DNA of 64,000 bases, from contig JAZBRS010000029.1 of assembly GCA_037176725.1 (NCBI GenBank), positions 124,157,001 through 124,221,000 on the forward strand. The letters run 5' to 3'. A program made the translations under genes and the position numbers. Below, in pieces: positions 10,923 to 21,907 of the stretch. The notes beneath the pieces were generated by a model. That model had not been told where the DNA came from, ran no database searches, and saw only the letters and a program-made list of their open reading frames with translations. Positions within the stretch are counted from its first letter, which is position 1, and every line of letters starts with the position of its first letter. This DNA comes from Posidonia oceanica (lineage: Eukaryota > Streptophyta > Magnoliopsida > Alismatales > Posidoniaceae).

Positions 10923-12936
10923 CTTAGCGACTCACCAAGTGGGGTGAAGTTGCTCTTAGCACGGCGAACTTGTCTCTGCCTAGGCTGTCGTCCTTGCTGA
11001 GCTGGTGCGACGTGATGCACCGGCTCAACGGTGACAGTGTGTGCAGTGGATGCATAAATAGGTGTGTGCACTAGCGGAAAAGGGTCCGGCTGACTTTCTG
11101 CAAAGGTAGGCACTTCAGGAGGATCAGCGCATGTGACGGCATGCTACTCGGAGCAATCGGAAGCGGAGTTGTTGTTGCTGTTGCTGCTACGGCGATTGCT
11201 GGTGTTGTTGGCCTGCCTAGCCAATGCAGAAAGTGCGGGGAAATGCCCACTCTACAGTGAGCTTTCCACACGGGCACCAGCCCTAATCTGCGATGCCAAA
11301 CTAGTGATGTGCTAGATGCAAAGCAGAGTCCCAGTCGCTGGCAGCGCCCTTTTGACGATCATCTCGATAGAATCCTCTTCGGAGGGTCTATCTTTGACCT
11401 GGGCGGCTGTGGAGCGCCAGCGACTGACATACTCCCCGAATGGCTCTTGGGGCCTCTGTCGGATGGCGATGAGATCCTCCCTCTTGGGGATGAAGTCGAG
11501 GTTGAAAGCATATTGCTCAAGGAAAGCCCAAGAAAGACTAGTCCAAGTCTGAACCGTAGCCATGTCAAGGGACGTGAACCACCTAAGCGCGGGGCCGGTC
11601 AAACTCTTCTGGAACAGGCGGATAAGGAGCCTTTCATCAGCCTGAAGCTGAGCAAGGTCCCCGTAATATGCCTTCAGACGCGAGATGGGGCAGCCTCTAC
11701 CATTATATTTATCGAAGTCCGGGATGCGGAACTTCGAAGGGAGTGCGGCCTCGGGAAGAGACAGAGGTCGTGAAACTGGTAAGGCTGGCGGTCCTGGCCT
11801 TGCACTTGACGAAGTGCTCTCTCTATATCGCCCAACCTGGTAAGGAAGGAGTCTGAGGCTGCTGCTGGTGATGGTTGTGTAGCAGAGGCAGGGACCAAGT
11901 ATGCTGTGCAGGTCGCGCGAGAGCGCTCCTCCGGATCCACTGTCACGCCACCTAGTGTCGTAGCGTGAGGGCCAGCGTACCCGTGCGAGGGTGCAAAGTG
12001 CGGTGCTATGTATGCAGGAGCCTGAATCTGATGCAAAGAAGATGGATAGATAATATGCTGTGCAGTGTAAGGTGCAGTGCGGGGGAGCAGCAGCTGTTGC
12101 ACTGGCACGGTGTTGGGCAACGAGCCTGAGGGGTGCTGTGCTCCTGCCAATCCAGAAGACTGGCCACCAAAGGAAGGAGTTGCATGCTGTGCAAGGTGTT
12201 GTGTAGGTGCAGGAGGCCGATAATGCGCCCCCATCGCCGGAGCTGTGAGGAGCTGGGGCGATGGAAAGGGCAAAAGTGTAGTGTAGTGCGCCTGCAGGGC
12301 TACAGAAGGCGGCACCGGAACCTCAGGGGTTGGGCGGGAAGAGCAGGCCACAACCGGGTCGAGTGCGAGAGCCATGCTTCGCAGCTTATCGGCCTTAGCC
12401 AATAAACGCTACACTTGCGAGGGAGAGAAAGCATCGACCGACGGGCTGGGACGCAAAGAGGTGTCTGCCAAAGAGGGCGCGGAAACCAAGGAAGCAATAG
12501 GAGTGGATCCTACACAAGGGGCAGCCGCAGAAGGCTGGATTCCCGAGACGGGAAGGCCCTGGGATGGAACAGAAGGCGATGCTCCTAGAGCCCAAGTGGT
12601 GGTCACCATGGCAGACTCGGTGACAAGCTCCAGGTCGGCTAGGGTCGACCCTTGATCCAGACAAAGGGGCTGGGAAGTCTCTTGCACTAGAAGTCGAGAG
12701 GAGACGGGGGACGTCAAAGCAGGGGAAGGAGAGACCGAAGTCAGTATCTCCCCTGACGCCAAAGAGGAAGAGGGCTCGCCAGTATGCTGGGCCATAGCGG
12801 ACGGCGAGCGAGAGCAAACAGGTCTGCGGCTGTAGGTAGGGACAGAAGACCTAAGGTGAGCTACTGTTGAAGGCGACAGACAGCTTAGAGACAGAGAGGG
12901 ACGCTTAGGATCCTAGCTGAAGGAACCCGTACCTAC
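10923..12936 (-). pseudogene. gag N-terminal and core part of element B
   Basis: Minus-strand frames at 12795-12409, 12402-11674 and 11602-11312 give, in order, the Pro/Ala-rich N-terminus, a segment ending before the core, and the capsid-like Retrotrans_gag core (WFTSLDM, FLEQY, FGEYV). A 10904-11113 frame gives the basic linker before the knuckle. The order matches A gag residues 50-690. Frame changes near 12405 and 11670 and several stops make it non-coding as one protein. It joins 4442-5056 across the solo LTR. Confidence 0.8.
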
Positions 12937-13933
12937 CTGCAAAACAAATAAACGCGTTAGAGGATGGATGCAAAAAAGAGTTATTAGGGGTGGCATGATG
13001 CAGATGAATGCCCTAATATGCACTCTCTCACCATGCATGTCCCGAGTATATGACCTACCAGGATGCACTCATGGGTAATAGGATTATGCAGACTCCAGGT
13101 CAGAAAAAAGGCTCCCGTCTCGACCCTGCCAAAGCTCAGGTATAACAGGTGGTGCATTGGTGGCCTCGACCCTGCTAGAAGCATGGGTGGTACCCTCCAA
13201 TAACACCGATGCAACCCCTGGACAAGGGGGGACAGACCGATCTGCTTACACCATGCCAAAGCGTTGGGGGCAAGAGACCGGGACTATCCTTCTCAGACTG
13301 TGGGTTGACTCAGATGAGAAGAATGCATGCTTTCTAAAATGCTAATGCGAATGATTTAGAGCATTTTACTTGCATTTTATTTAACCAAGGGGAAAAAATT
13401 GCAAGTTTTGGCTCTAGTTGTGCTTAGAAATCATTGCTTCGCTTTATTGTGGCTTTTAGATTAAGCAAGAGGGAAGCAGGCAAGTTTCTACTATCCTAGG
13501 CATGGCATATGCGAATGGGAGAGAAACAAGAAGTCATGGCGTGCAAGCAATTCACACAGCAAGGCAAAAGGCATGGGCATGGCATGTGCAAGTGTATGTG
13601 GTCATGATAGTGAAGAGAAAACACTTATCATATCAAAAAGTAGGTATGTATGGTATGTGCGTGCATGGTGACATAGTATTTGTGTAAAACAAACCACATA
13701 TCACACAAAAAGCATGCATGGTGCGCCAAGCAAGTATTTAGGCATGTGATGCAGGAGAATAAAGTAGCGCAAGCAATCATGTCATAAAGCAAGTAAATAA
13801 ACAAGCAGGCAGGTAAGCAAGCAAGGCATGCGGAAGCATAAGGCAAGCAAAGCACAAAAGCAAGCGGCGAGAAGGCCAAGACGAAAGCCAGAGTACGGAA
13901 TCCTTAGCGGAGCATCTGCTGATGATTCCCGTC
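12937..13933 (-). other. 5' leader of element B
   Basis: About 1 kb between the primer-binding site and gag. The part at 13020-13340 aligns with the leaders of C (27430-27750) and A (53570-53890), including the GGTGGTGCATTGGTGGC region and GAAGAATGCATGC. The rest is rich in GGCATGTG-type repeats. The minus strand has TTTTGCAG followed by GTAGGT near 12937, a splice-acceptor-like sequence just ahead of gag. No gene is seen. Confidence 0.6.
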
Positions 13934-13951
13934 TCCCCAGCGGAGTCGCCA
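13934..13951 (-). other. Primer-binding site of element B
   Basis: The minus strand reads TGGCGACTCCGCTGGGGA, one base after the LTR end. It is complementary to a tRNA 3' end closing in GCCA. In Ogre-type elements this is usually tRNA-Arg, but I cannot confirm the isoacceptor. Confidence 0.8.
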
Positions 13952-13952
13952 C

Positions 13953-14625
13953 TGTCGTAATCCTGAATTCTAATCGTCCATGCACGATGCCAAAACTTGC
14001 ATGCACTGATCAAAATAGGCTCACTATATGTGGTAGGATCCGAGGGAAGAAACTTGACTCGGAAACGCTAGCAAAAGAAGAAAAAAGAAATGATAAGACA
14101 AATCGGAGTCACCACCAGGTCTATTAAGTTGGGAGACAGGGAAAACCGAGGGTAATGCATGAAAAGACATGCAAAACCGGATGCAAAGAGGGGGCAAAGG
14201 GGATGCGATGCAACACAATGCGATGCTATGCTATGACTCGTGCCTAGGATGAAGGAAAGGTCATTGTGGGCCAAGAGAAAGGGCAAGGACTCCTTTTATG
14301 CACGGGGAAGGTGTTAGGCACCCCCGATACGCCCGAGAGTCGGTCTTTCTTAGGCAATCTCGCTCGCTAATGCAGGAAGATGCTAGCCTAATGCCTAAAT
14401 GCAATGAATGTCTGATTGCTATGCATGGGAAATAAACGTGCTATCTATGTGCTTAGCAACGCTGCTAGTATTCCGAACTGGGCGAATCCTGACTCGTGAG
14501 AACTCCAAGGCAGTAAGCATCATAGCCCTAATGCAAATGCAGGCGATAAAACAAAACTGCGGGAAAAACCAGGCAATGCAAACGACATGCAAGGAATAAA
14601 CCAAAGCAGGCATGGAAAATGGTGC
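13953..14625 (-). repeat. 5' LTR of element B, U5-side part
   Basis: It starts TGTCGTAATCCTG next to the primer-binding site and aligns with the start of the C LTR (28387). It contains the PBS-like 11-mer at 14104-14114 (one mismatch to B's own site) and the conserved inter-family block near 14261-14370. Element E interrupts it at 14626 and it resumes at 19620. Confidence 0.88.
14104..14114 (-). other. Internal PBS-like copy in B LTR
   Basis: The minus strand reads TGGTGACTCCG. It matches B's own site TGGCGACTCCG except at one base, and shares the C that distinguishes B and C from A. Confidence 0.45.
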
Positions 14626-15179
14626 TGTAGTGTGGATGTGGATTTTGGGGGGGGGGTGTTTAAATTGAAGATGCCGGCGCTTCCACGACGTCGACAGCTT
14701 TGTTGTGATCGCCACTCGCCTTTGGGTAGACAAGACACCTAGGTGGAGATTGTGAAAATGTGGGTCCTCGGACCACTAGATCGACGGCTGAGTGTCGTCT
14801 AGCGGCTTCCTCGTGTTACGTCAGCGTCGTTCCTTTCCCTTCAAAACAAATGAAAATCAAAGATCTAGATTAGTTCGTGTAGTAACTGTTAATAAAAAAA
14901 CAAACGAAGAACAATATTAACAAACGAATCTAAAACTAACCGGGGGTTGTTCCCCGCATGCATATGCTATGTGTCCTATTTTAAAGAATGCAATATGAAA
15001 TGGGAAATTAGATTGGAAGAATACTCCCTTCACCCTCGTGCTGTTTGCAGTGGAGTAGAAGTGGAGGCACGGTCGGAGCTCTGGCTAGGCTCGAGATCTC
15101 TGGGATCGTAGTTGGGTTGTAGTGATCTCTGGGATCTTGGGTTTCTCTCTAGATAGAGGGTGGAGACTAGGGTTTCTGG
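14626..15179 (-). repeat. Truncated 3' LTR of element E
   Basis: These 554 bp align with 18043-18595 with scattered substitutions, then similarity stops abruptly after GGTTTCTGG. The missing part is the U3 side. The fragment contains GTGATCGCCA (14705-14714), an internal match to E's own primer-binding site. Confidence 0.85.
14705..14714 (-). other. Internal PBS-like copy in E LTR
   Basis: The minus strand TGGCGATCAC equals the first ten bases of E's primer-binding site (18032-18041 on the plus strand), and the adjoining spacer base also matches. The right LTR copy (18122-18131) has one mismatch. Confidence 0.5.
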
Positions 15180-16761
15180 ATGTACTAGATAATCAGGTGG
15201 CTGTTGTTGTTGGTGTTGCATTGACTGCACTAACTGCCCTTGGTACTGCGCTGGTTGGCTCAGGTACTGCTCTGGCTGATACTGGGTCAGTTGCCCTTTG
15301 GCCAGGAGTGATTGCTCAGACTGGTATTGGCCATTTTGCTTCTGCTGGATTGAGACCTGTGCCATGTCACCAGTGATCCTTTCAAGTGTATAGCCAGTGC
15401 CCTTCTTTTTGCCCCTTCCCTCGAGTTCTAAGAATGGTAGATCCTCTTTGTGACGAAGGATCCTTGCAGCGCGTTCGTGTAGCTGAGGGTATGTTCGGAG
15501 GTCACTCATTAGTAGCCCTGTTCTGAGTGCTCCTGTAGCGTTTTGGGCGATGATCTCAACTGCTTGGCTTTCAGGAATATAGCATTTAGATCTTGCAGCC
15601 ATGTCCCTCCATCTACTTGCAAAAGTAGTAAACTCCTCATCAGGTTTCATCTTTTCAGCGAGGAGGTCGCTCATTGTAGGCTCGTGTTGGATGCGATGGA
15701 CGTATTGGCGTAGAAATTTCTCCTGGACCATCCTGAAGTCACTGAGATCATATGCTGTGAGCGTGTTGAACCATCCTAGTGCTTCTCCTTCCAAGCGTTT
15801 GAAGAAGAGATAGATTATAAGCCCATTGTCGTATTGATAGGGCAGAGCATCCATGGCAAATGTGGCTAAGTGGCCCCTTGGGTCCTCTGTTCCACTGTAT
15901 TTCCTCATTTTTGGCATTTTGAACTCAGGTGGAAGAACAAAATGAGGAAATTTTGTCGTGTCAAACCCTGTCGGTGCTTTATGCGTAACTCCCGCCTCTG
16001 TTAGTGCCTCAGAGATCATTCTTTTGATGTCCTGTCCTGGCATGACTTGTTGTCCTTGGTTTAGGTGCCCAAGGTTTTGGTGGAACGGTGGTGATAGAGG
16101 GTCGTATGGTGGAGAGAAGGGTTGGGTTTGATTGTGCGTTAGCGGAAGTTTGTTGTGGATGGAAGAACGTTGATGGAAGTTGAGTAGGATAGTATTGTGT
16201 ATTAGCGGGAGGTTGTGGTATGTATTGGGTTGTATATGGTGGAGTTGGATGGATGTAAGGGTAGGTTGGTGTTGCGTGCTATTGTGTGAATGAATTTTGA
16301 TTAGGGAAGTTCATAGTGGGGCTTGGTGGCATGTTGTATGCGTAGGCGTGAGTGGGCGTGGTTAATGGTTTTTGGTGAGGTTTTAGGAAAGAAGGTTGGT
16401 GGGCGAATGGAATTTGCGGGCTCCTAAACGAGGGGTGGTGGTGTGCCAAAGGTCGATAGATCTCATTAGCCGCTTCCTCAGATAGATAGGGAGCAGTCGT
16501 TGTAGGCACTACTTGGAAGGTTACCCCGGGAGTTGTATGCTCAAACGGGGTACTTCGAGATCAGGAGTGGCTTATTTCTCTTTCTTCTTCAAATGATTGG
16601 CCCATTGCTTGCGAGAAATTAGGGGTCTCTGGCTCCTCTATTTGTGAAGTTGAAGCTCTGAATAAGAACCCATGTGGGCCTTGACTTTGTTGTGCCATGG
16701 GGGTAGAGGTTGAGGCAGAGGTCATGTTGATGTGCTCGTGATTTGGTCGATAAAGCTCCAT
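15030..16761 (-). pseudogene. gag of element E (fused into its LTR)
   Basis: The main minus-strand frame (16043-15030, 337 codons) carries a clear Retrotrans_gag core: YSGTEDPRGHL, an LEGEALGWF segment, FLRQYV, FTTFASRWRDMA, then a Gln-rich tail. The last ~50 codons are LTR sequence, also readable at 18446-18600. Earlier codons lie at 16761-16561 (start MELYRP) and 16509-16279, in one frame interrupted by a TGA at 16561. A frame change follows before 16043. The gag differs clearly from that of A/B/C, so E is another lineage. No protease or pol remains. Confidence 0.8.
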
Positions 16762-18023
16762 TGCAAGATTGTGTTTTTTTTTCTTTTCTTTTCTCTTTTT
16801 TTTTCTCTTTTGCTTTCGCTTTTACTTTTCTCTTTTTTTTTCAAACTATTACAGAGGATTCAAGAAGGAGATTACAGACTAGATTAACACTACTTAATAC
16901 AGACTCGATTAAATGGAAGTGAAAATATCAGTAAGTAGCTGCTGCTCTGATGTTTCTGCAACCTATTAATGGAGATAAACAAATCCCTGCAAACACGGCA
17001 CACTGAACGGAGCATTTCCCTGTAGTCGCCTGTGTGACAGGCGGCCAAACAAGTCGCCGGTTGTCCAGGCGGCTGAACGAGGTGCCTTCTGAACAGGCGG
17101 CTCAGAGCTTGTTCCTCCAGCAAACCAGGTCTATCTTGGACAGACCACACAACACACAGGAAAAAGGGATGCAAGTTGCAGACAGATCGCTGTTTTTACT
17201 GTTTAGGTGGTTAGTTAGTTAATTAATTAGTTAAACCTGTGTGTTTATACTGAATGGGATTTGTTGGCTTATAGGTACCACCCTTTGACCTTCTTTAGGG
17301 TCCACCAAGAGGGCATAGATGCCGGGCTTGTCTCTCTAAAAAGGGACCCACCACCTAGGATTCTGTCCTTAAGATCGGCCCTATCCAAACCACAAAACAA
17401 TAAATAAACAAAGAATATCAAAGTGTCAAGTATCTACTAAGGATTATTTTGATTCAGGGAAGAGGAGTCAAAATAAAACCCTAGGACACCTTGAGTTCTT
17501 AATCTAACTATCCCGATCAAGTAGAGTATGGGAGAGCGACTTGCACTGGCCCGGGTTCGCTCTACTTGGTTGTTTAGTTAGAGAAAGAGATCTCAGGGAA
17601 CTTTAACTTTGATATCAATAAAATAGTTTCCACCTTAAGGGTGGACACATACAATCCTAGAAATCGAAAAAAAACTAAAAGATAGTGAATAGGATTTTTA
17701 ATCAGGTTTTTTATTAAGCTACTGCAGATCTAGAAAAAACAACGCAAGTTACTGAAAATAAATGATCTGCAGAAAAAAGAAATCCAGGTCCAGTCACCTG
17801 TCGAGGGTGCACCTGCTATAGTCGCCACAAAGAACTGCGACTTAATCAGGCGCCTTTTTACTGGGCGGCTAGGTGGATTTCTGTTTTTTTTTTTAGTAGG
17901 AAAAAGAACTAAAGGGTTTAGGATTTGTGAAAACCTAGGCGCACGGCCTCCTAAATCGAAAATAAAGAAAAACAACTAGATCTAAAATGTAAATGAAGGA
18001 AGGAAGGAAAAAAAGCTCACATA
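16762..18023 (-). other. 5' leader of element E
   Basis: Untranslated region with a T/C-rich tract (16770-16860). Three 29-bp-spaced dyads at 17024-17044, 17053-17073 and 17082-17101 have the form GTCGCC, 9 bases, GGCGGC; the first can pair GCCTGT with ACAGGC. A related dyad is near 17848. The rest, 17200-18000, shows no gene. Confidence 0.65.
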
Positions 18024-18041
18024 GTCCCACCGTGATCGCCA
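18024..18041 (-). other. Primer-binding site of element E
   Basis: The minus strand reads TGGCGATCACGGTGGGAC one base after the LTR end. It begins like the A/B/C sites (TGGCGA) but then differs, so a different tRNA is likely primer. Confidence 0.65.
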
Positions 18042-18727
18042 CTGTAGTGTGGATGTGGATTTTGGAGGGGGGGTGTTTAAATTGAAGATACAGGTGCTTC
18101 CACGACGTCTACAGCTTTGTTGTGATGGCCACTCACCTTTGGGTAGACAAGACACCTGGGGGGAGATTGTGAAAATGTGGGTCCTCGGACCACTAGATCG
18201 ACGGTTGGGTGTCGTCTAGCGGCTTCCTCGTGTTATGTAAGCGTCGTTCCTTTCCCTTCAAAACAAATGAAAATCAAAGATCTAGATTAGTTCGTGTAGT
18301 AACTGTTAATAAAAAAACAAACGAAGAACAATATTAACAAACGAATCTAATACTAACCGGGGGTTGTTCCCCGCATGCATATGCTATGGGTCCTATTTAA
18401 GGAATGCAATATGAAATGGGAAATTAGATTGGAAGAATACTTCCTTCACCCTCGTGCTGTTTGCAGTGGAGTAGAAATGGAGGCACGGTCGGAGCTCTGG
18501 CTAGGCTTGAGATCTCTGGGATCGTAGTTGGGTTGTAGTGATCTCTGGGATCTTGGGTTTCTCTCTGGATAGAGGGTGGAGACTAGGGTTTCTGGTTTGG
18601 AAACTCTAGCTGTTTGAAGGTAGAAGCTCAAAAACCTAAAATCTACAGAAGATTCTTTCTGACCTGACTGAGGGGGGCTCTCTCTCTCTCCAAAGTTCCG
18701 GGGGTTCAAACACTGACCTAGGGGGTC

Positions 18728-18735
18728 TATTTATA
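18728..18735 (-). promoter_or_regulatory. TATA box of element E LTR
   Basis: The minus strand reads TATAAATA within CTATAAATAG. Transcription would be expected to start some 30 bp further left, near 18700. The placement in mid-LTR fits a U3/R boundary. This is the clearest core promoter in the window. Confidence 0.6.
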
Positions 18736-18799
18736 GACTCCAAGGGGTGTAGGGACGGTTGGAGTTCAGAAAATTCTAGAAAAGTGGCAGTTAGTTTGA

Positions 18800-19174
18800 G
18801 TCGCCGGTTGGAAAGGCGCCTAAACCTAGCAACCGCTTGGTCAAAGTGTGGGAAGACCCAGGAACGAGGCCACGATAGTTAGTCGCTGATTTAGGTGGCG
18901 CCTAACAGTGGGGGTGATCGTGTGAAATAACCGTGGAAAAGAGGTTCGAAGGAGACCACGATTGTTAGCTGCCGCATGTAGTGGCTCCTAATGGTCAAGG
19001 ATCGTGGGGAACTCCGAGGCAGTTCCACAACCGTCTAGTCGCCTGTTGACATGGCGTTTAGAGGTTGAGGGGTTAGTGGGAATTGACCGTGGAAAAGCAA
19101 CTGCCAGAGCGATTATGACTTGTTAGTCGCCCCTTTTGATGACGGCAAGGTTAGTCGCCTCATGATAGGACGCC
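18800..19174. repeat. 21-nt inverted-repeat modules in E LTR
   Basis: Six units of fixed length, GTCGCC-like, nine variable bases, GGCGCC-like, at 18800, 18882, 18968, 19038, 19126 and 19154. Weaker ones follow at 19182, near 19209 and near 19239. Outer hexamers are similar while the inner nine bases differ. More copies are in the leader at 17024-17101. Confidence 0.7.
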
Positions 19175-19614
19175 TATCCGGGTCACCTCCTCAGTTGGCT
19201 ATAAAGTGGCTCGCCTGTTGGAAGGACTTCTGTCCTAATCGCCTCCTCAGATGGCAACTAACAAGCTCAGGTCATTTCCAGCCCTATTTTCCAAGTTTTG
19301 GCCAGAGAAACAAGATAGAAGGCCGGGAAACTGCAGATAGTCTATGATATCAAGAAGGCATCTCTGTTAACTCAAATCTACCACGAATCTGAGTAGAAAT
19401 AAAGAATATTCAAGGTACTCGGACTTGCCACGAGTCTGAGTGAGTTGGCTCTGCCATAGCTAACAACTTGAGTCAAGATAGGATCAAGTGATGCTTGAAG
19501 AAATCAAGGAAGATCTAGAAAATGTGTTGTTAAGCCTTAGACATGTGATCTTTGGTGCCTCAGAAGTCCCTGTCCTCTATGAACTCTGGGAAGTGCGAAA
19601 ATGGGATATCTACA

Positions 19615-21907
19615 GGTGCGAGTGCGGAAAACGATGCGAAGATACGTAAAACGATGCAAAGGCACGGAAAACGATGCAAGGGCACGGAACTTTTGAAAAA
19701 GGATGCATTCTAGCTATATGAATGCAATGCAGATTTAGTAGATTGGGTGCATGACATGCAGGGCTAACAGGACAGCAAACCAGAAGCAGATTCAGAGCAA
19801 GGGGCTAGCAAAGAACAGCAATCAAAGCAAGTAGGGCGTTGGATGCCCATGGGCATGACGTCCAACGTTAGACACCAGAGAGGCTGGCGTCCAACACAGA
19901 CCAGAAGGGACAGCAAAGCAAACTGGCATACAGAGGATTAACAAAATATTGAAACATGCATTAGGCTACTGAAAGCAGGCATAAGCTATGCATGCAAGCA
20001 CAGGATACATAAGAAACCAAGAAAAACATCACCTGCAACATGTGCCGGGCATGAAGCTCAACCAGAGCATTGGACGCGAGCTGAACCAGCGTCCAACGTT
20101 GGATGCCTGGAACAGCAATGTACAAAGCACTGGGAGGCACAAACACACAAGAACTTGCATAAAAATAGCATATGATCTAAGAAAGCTAAGGAACAATTGC
20201 TATGAAGGCTAAGCAAGCAAGTAAACACAGGAATCATGCAAACATATGAATCAGAGCATCATGCACGCATTAAAAACCCAAAACAGATGAATAGGGACGT
20301 TAGACGCTGGTGACAGCAGCGTCCAACGTAGGACGCTGAAGCCCCCAGCGTCCAACACCTGCAGAATGCAAACTCACCTGCAAAAGGGGGAGCTCAGCTC
20401 TAAAACCCCACTTAGCATGCATGTAAGCTATTGATGACATGCCATATCAAGGAAAAGCATACATAGCAAGCATATAAACCATTAGAGGCAAGAAAGGAAG
20501 AACATGCATAGTAATAAAGATAAAAGACCAATAGAAAATAGCATGCAACTTGAAAGGGGATTAGAAAGCCTAAACATGGTTGGCATAGAGGCCAGGCATC
20601 ACTAAGCAAGCACAGATCATGAATAAATATCAAAAAGAGGCAAGGTGCAAGCATGGCAGCAAATATGAACTAGTAGGCATGTTGGACGCTAGATGAACCA
20701 GCGTCCAACGTTGGACGTGGCTCACGCAGGCATCCAATGCAGGTAGACCCTCTTGGCCAAGAACAGTGGCCAAATGGATCCAAAACTTCAAAATAACTTG
20801 CTAGCAAGCAAGTGTGATTGACAACAAGCATGGTGGTATGCTTGGTGCCAAGATTAGGTGGGTGGATTGCTCCACCCACCTCCTCCTCCTCGTGGCTGGA
20901 AAACCAAGGCGAGGAGGGGTGTGTGCTGTGCAAGGAAGCATGGAAAGCATCCAGAAACACTCAACCTATCATGCATGAGCTACAGGGATAGAAAACCGAC
21001 TTGTGCGCGGCCTGGAACGGCGTGTTGCACTCCTTCACCAGTGTTGCGGAAGTTGGTGGCAGGCGGACTTCGACGAGGTCGCTTGGCTTGCTGGGGGCAC
21101 GGGAGAGGGCGCCGAAGGATCGGGAGTGAAGATGGGTATTTGGTCTTCACTCTGGAGGTGGTGAATTGCAGAGAGGAGGGTTGTGCTGGTCTGTGCATTG
21201 GCTCAAAGGTGGCTATTTGGCATTGGTTTTGTGAAGTGGGTGCATGGGTTTGGGTGCAAGGTAGAGGTTTGCAGGCGGAATTGGCAGGTTTGGCAAGCAA
21301 TGGCAGGGGCTCTGGGTGTGGGGAAGGCATGAGAAATGTCAGGCGACGTAGATGGGCATGCCAGACGGCCAGGGAAAGCTCGGCGGTGGCAGGTAGAAGC
21401 GGCTGAAGTCAGTGAGAGCGGAAGAGAGCTGAAATGGGGCTGAGGTGGAGAAGATGGCTAGTAAGTGCACTTACTCGGCCTTGGAAGGTAGTGGATGGCC
21501 TGGAGTGCACGAAGGGACGGGTAGTAAGTGCAGAGGGGCGGTGGAGTGGACAGGAGGTGAGCCGAAGGTGGCGGAACAGCCGCTGCTGCAACCGAGTTGT
21601 TGGACGCTAGAGCAGAAGGCGTCCAACGTTGGACGCTAGCATAGGGCACGTCCAACGTTGGACGCTGCCTATTCCAGCGTACAACATACCCAGGAAGCAA
21701 AACGCTGAAATGGGCTTGGGCTTGGGCTTAGAAAGGGTTTAAAATTGTGTAAAAAGGCTTGGGTTAAGGCTTTGAGGTTTAGGTAAGGTTTTAGGTTTGA
21801 TTTTGGAGTAGAAATGGGTTAATCTGAAAAAGAGTGCCATTCCAGAGTCCAAACGAGCCTGCAGGAGAAAGCACGAACTTCCAAGCTGTCTGAATGGGGT
21901 GTCTACA
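19615..21907 (-). repeat. 5' LTR of element B, U3-side part
   Basis: The LTR resumes after E at the duplicated GGTGC and ends GGGGTGTCTACA at 21907. It carries 29-nt inverted modules in pairs or triplets at 19838-19895, 20069-20126, 20299-20356, 20681-20738 and 21599-21685. Next to it is C coding sequence with no polypurine tract, so 21907 is B's outer boundary and GCTGC (21908-21912) is the predicted right target-duplication copy. Confidence 0.85.

Larger units (their letters stand above)
14626..19614 (-). mobile_element. Element E: truncated gag-only LTR retrotransposon
   Basis: The 4989-bp insert is bounded by TG and CA and flanked by GGTGC at 14621-14625 and 19615-19619. It has a full 5' LTR (18043-19614), primer-binding site, leader and gag. 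Gag then runs straight into the U5-side third of a 3' LTR (14626-15179). Protease, RT, integrase, polypurine tract and the U3 part of the 3' LTR are missing. The intact target duplication shows normal insertion, so the loss probably came later by deletion. Confidence 0.88.
18043..19614 (-). repeat. 5' LTR of element E
   Basis: The 1572-bp LTR runs from TGTAGTGTGGATG to GGATATCTACA in plus orientation. It contains a TATA box at 18728-18735 and at least six 21-nt dyads between 18800 and 19174. About 550 bp match the truncated 3' LTR at 14626. Confidence 0.85.

Noticed and set aside
20858..21406. 182-codon plus-strand ORF in the B LTR (and 30880-31365 in C)
   Set aside because: Lies in GC-rich LTR U3 sequence; the two copies have diverged with frame changes, and there is no domain.
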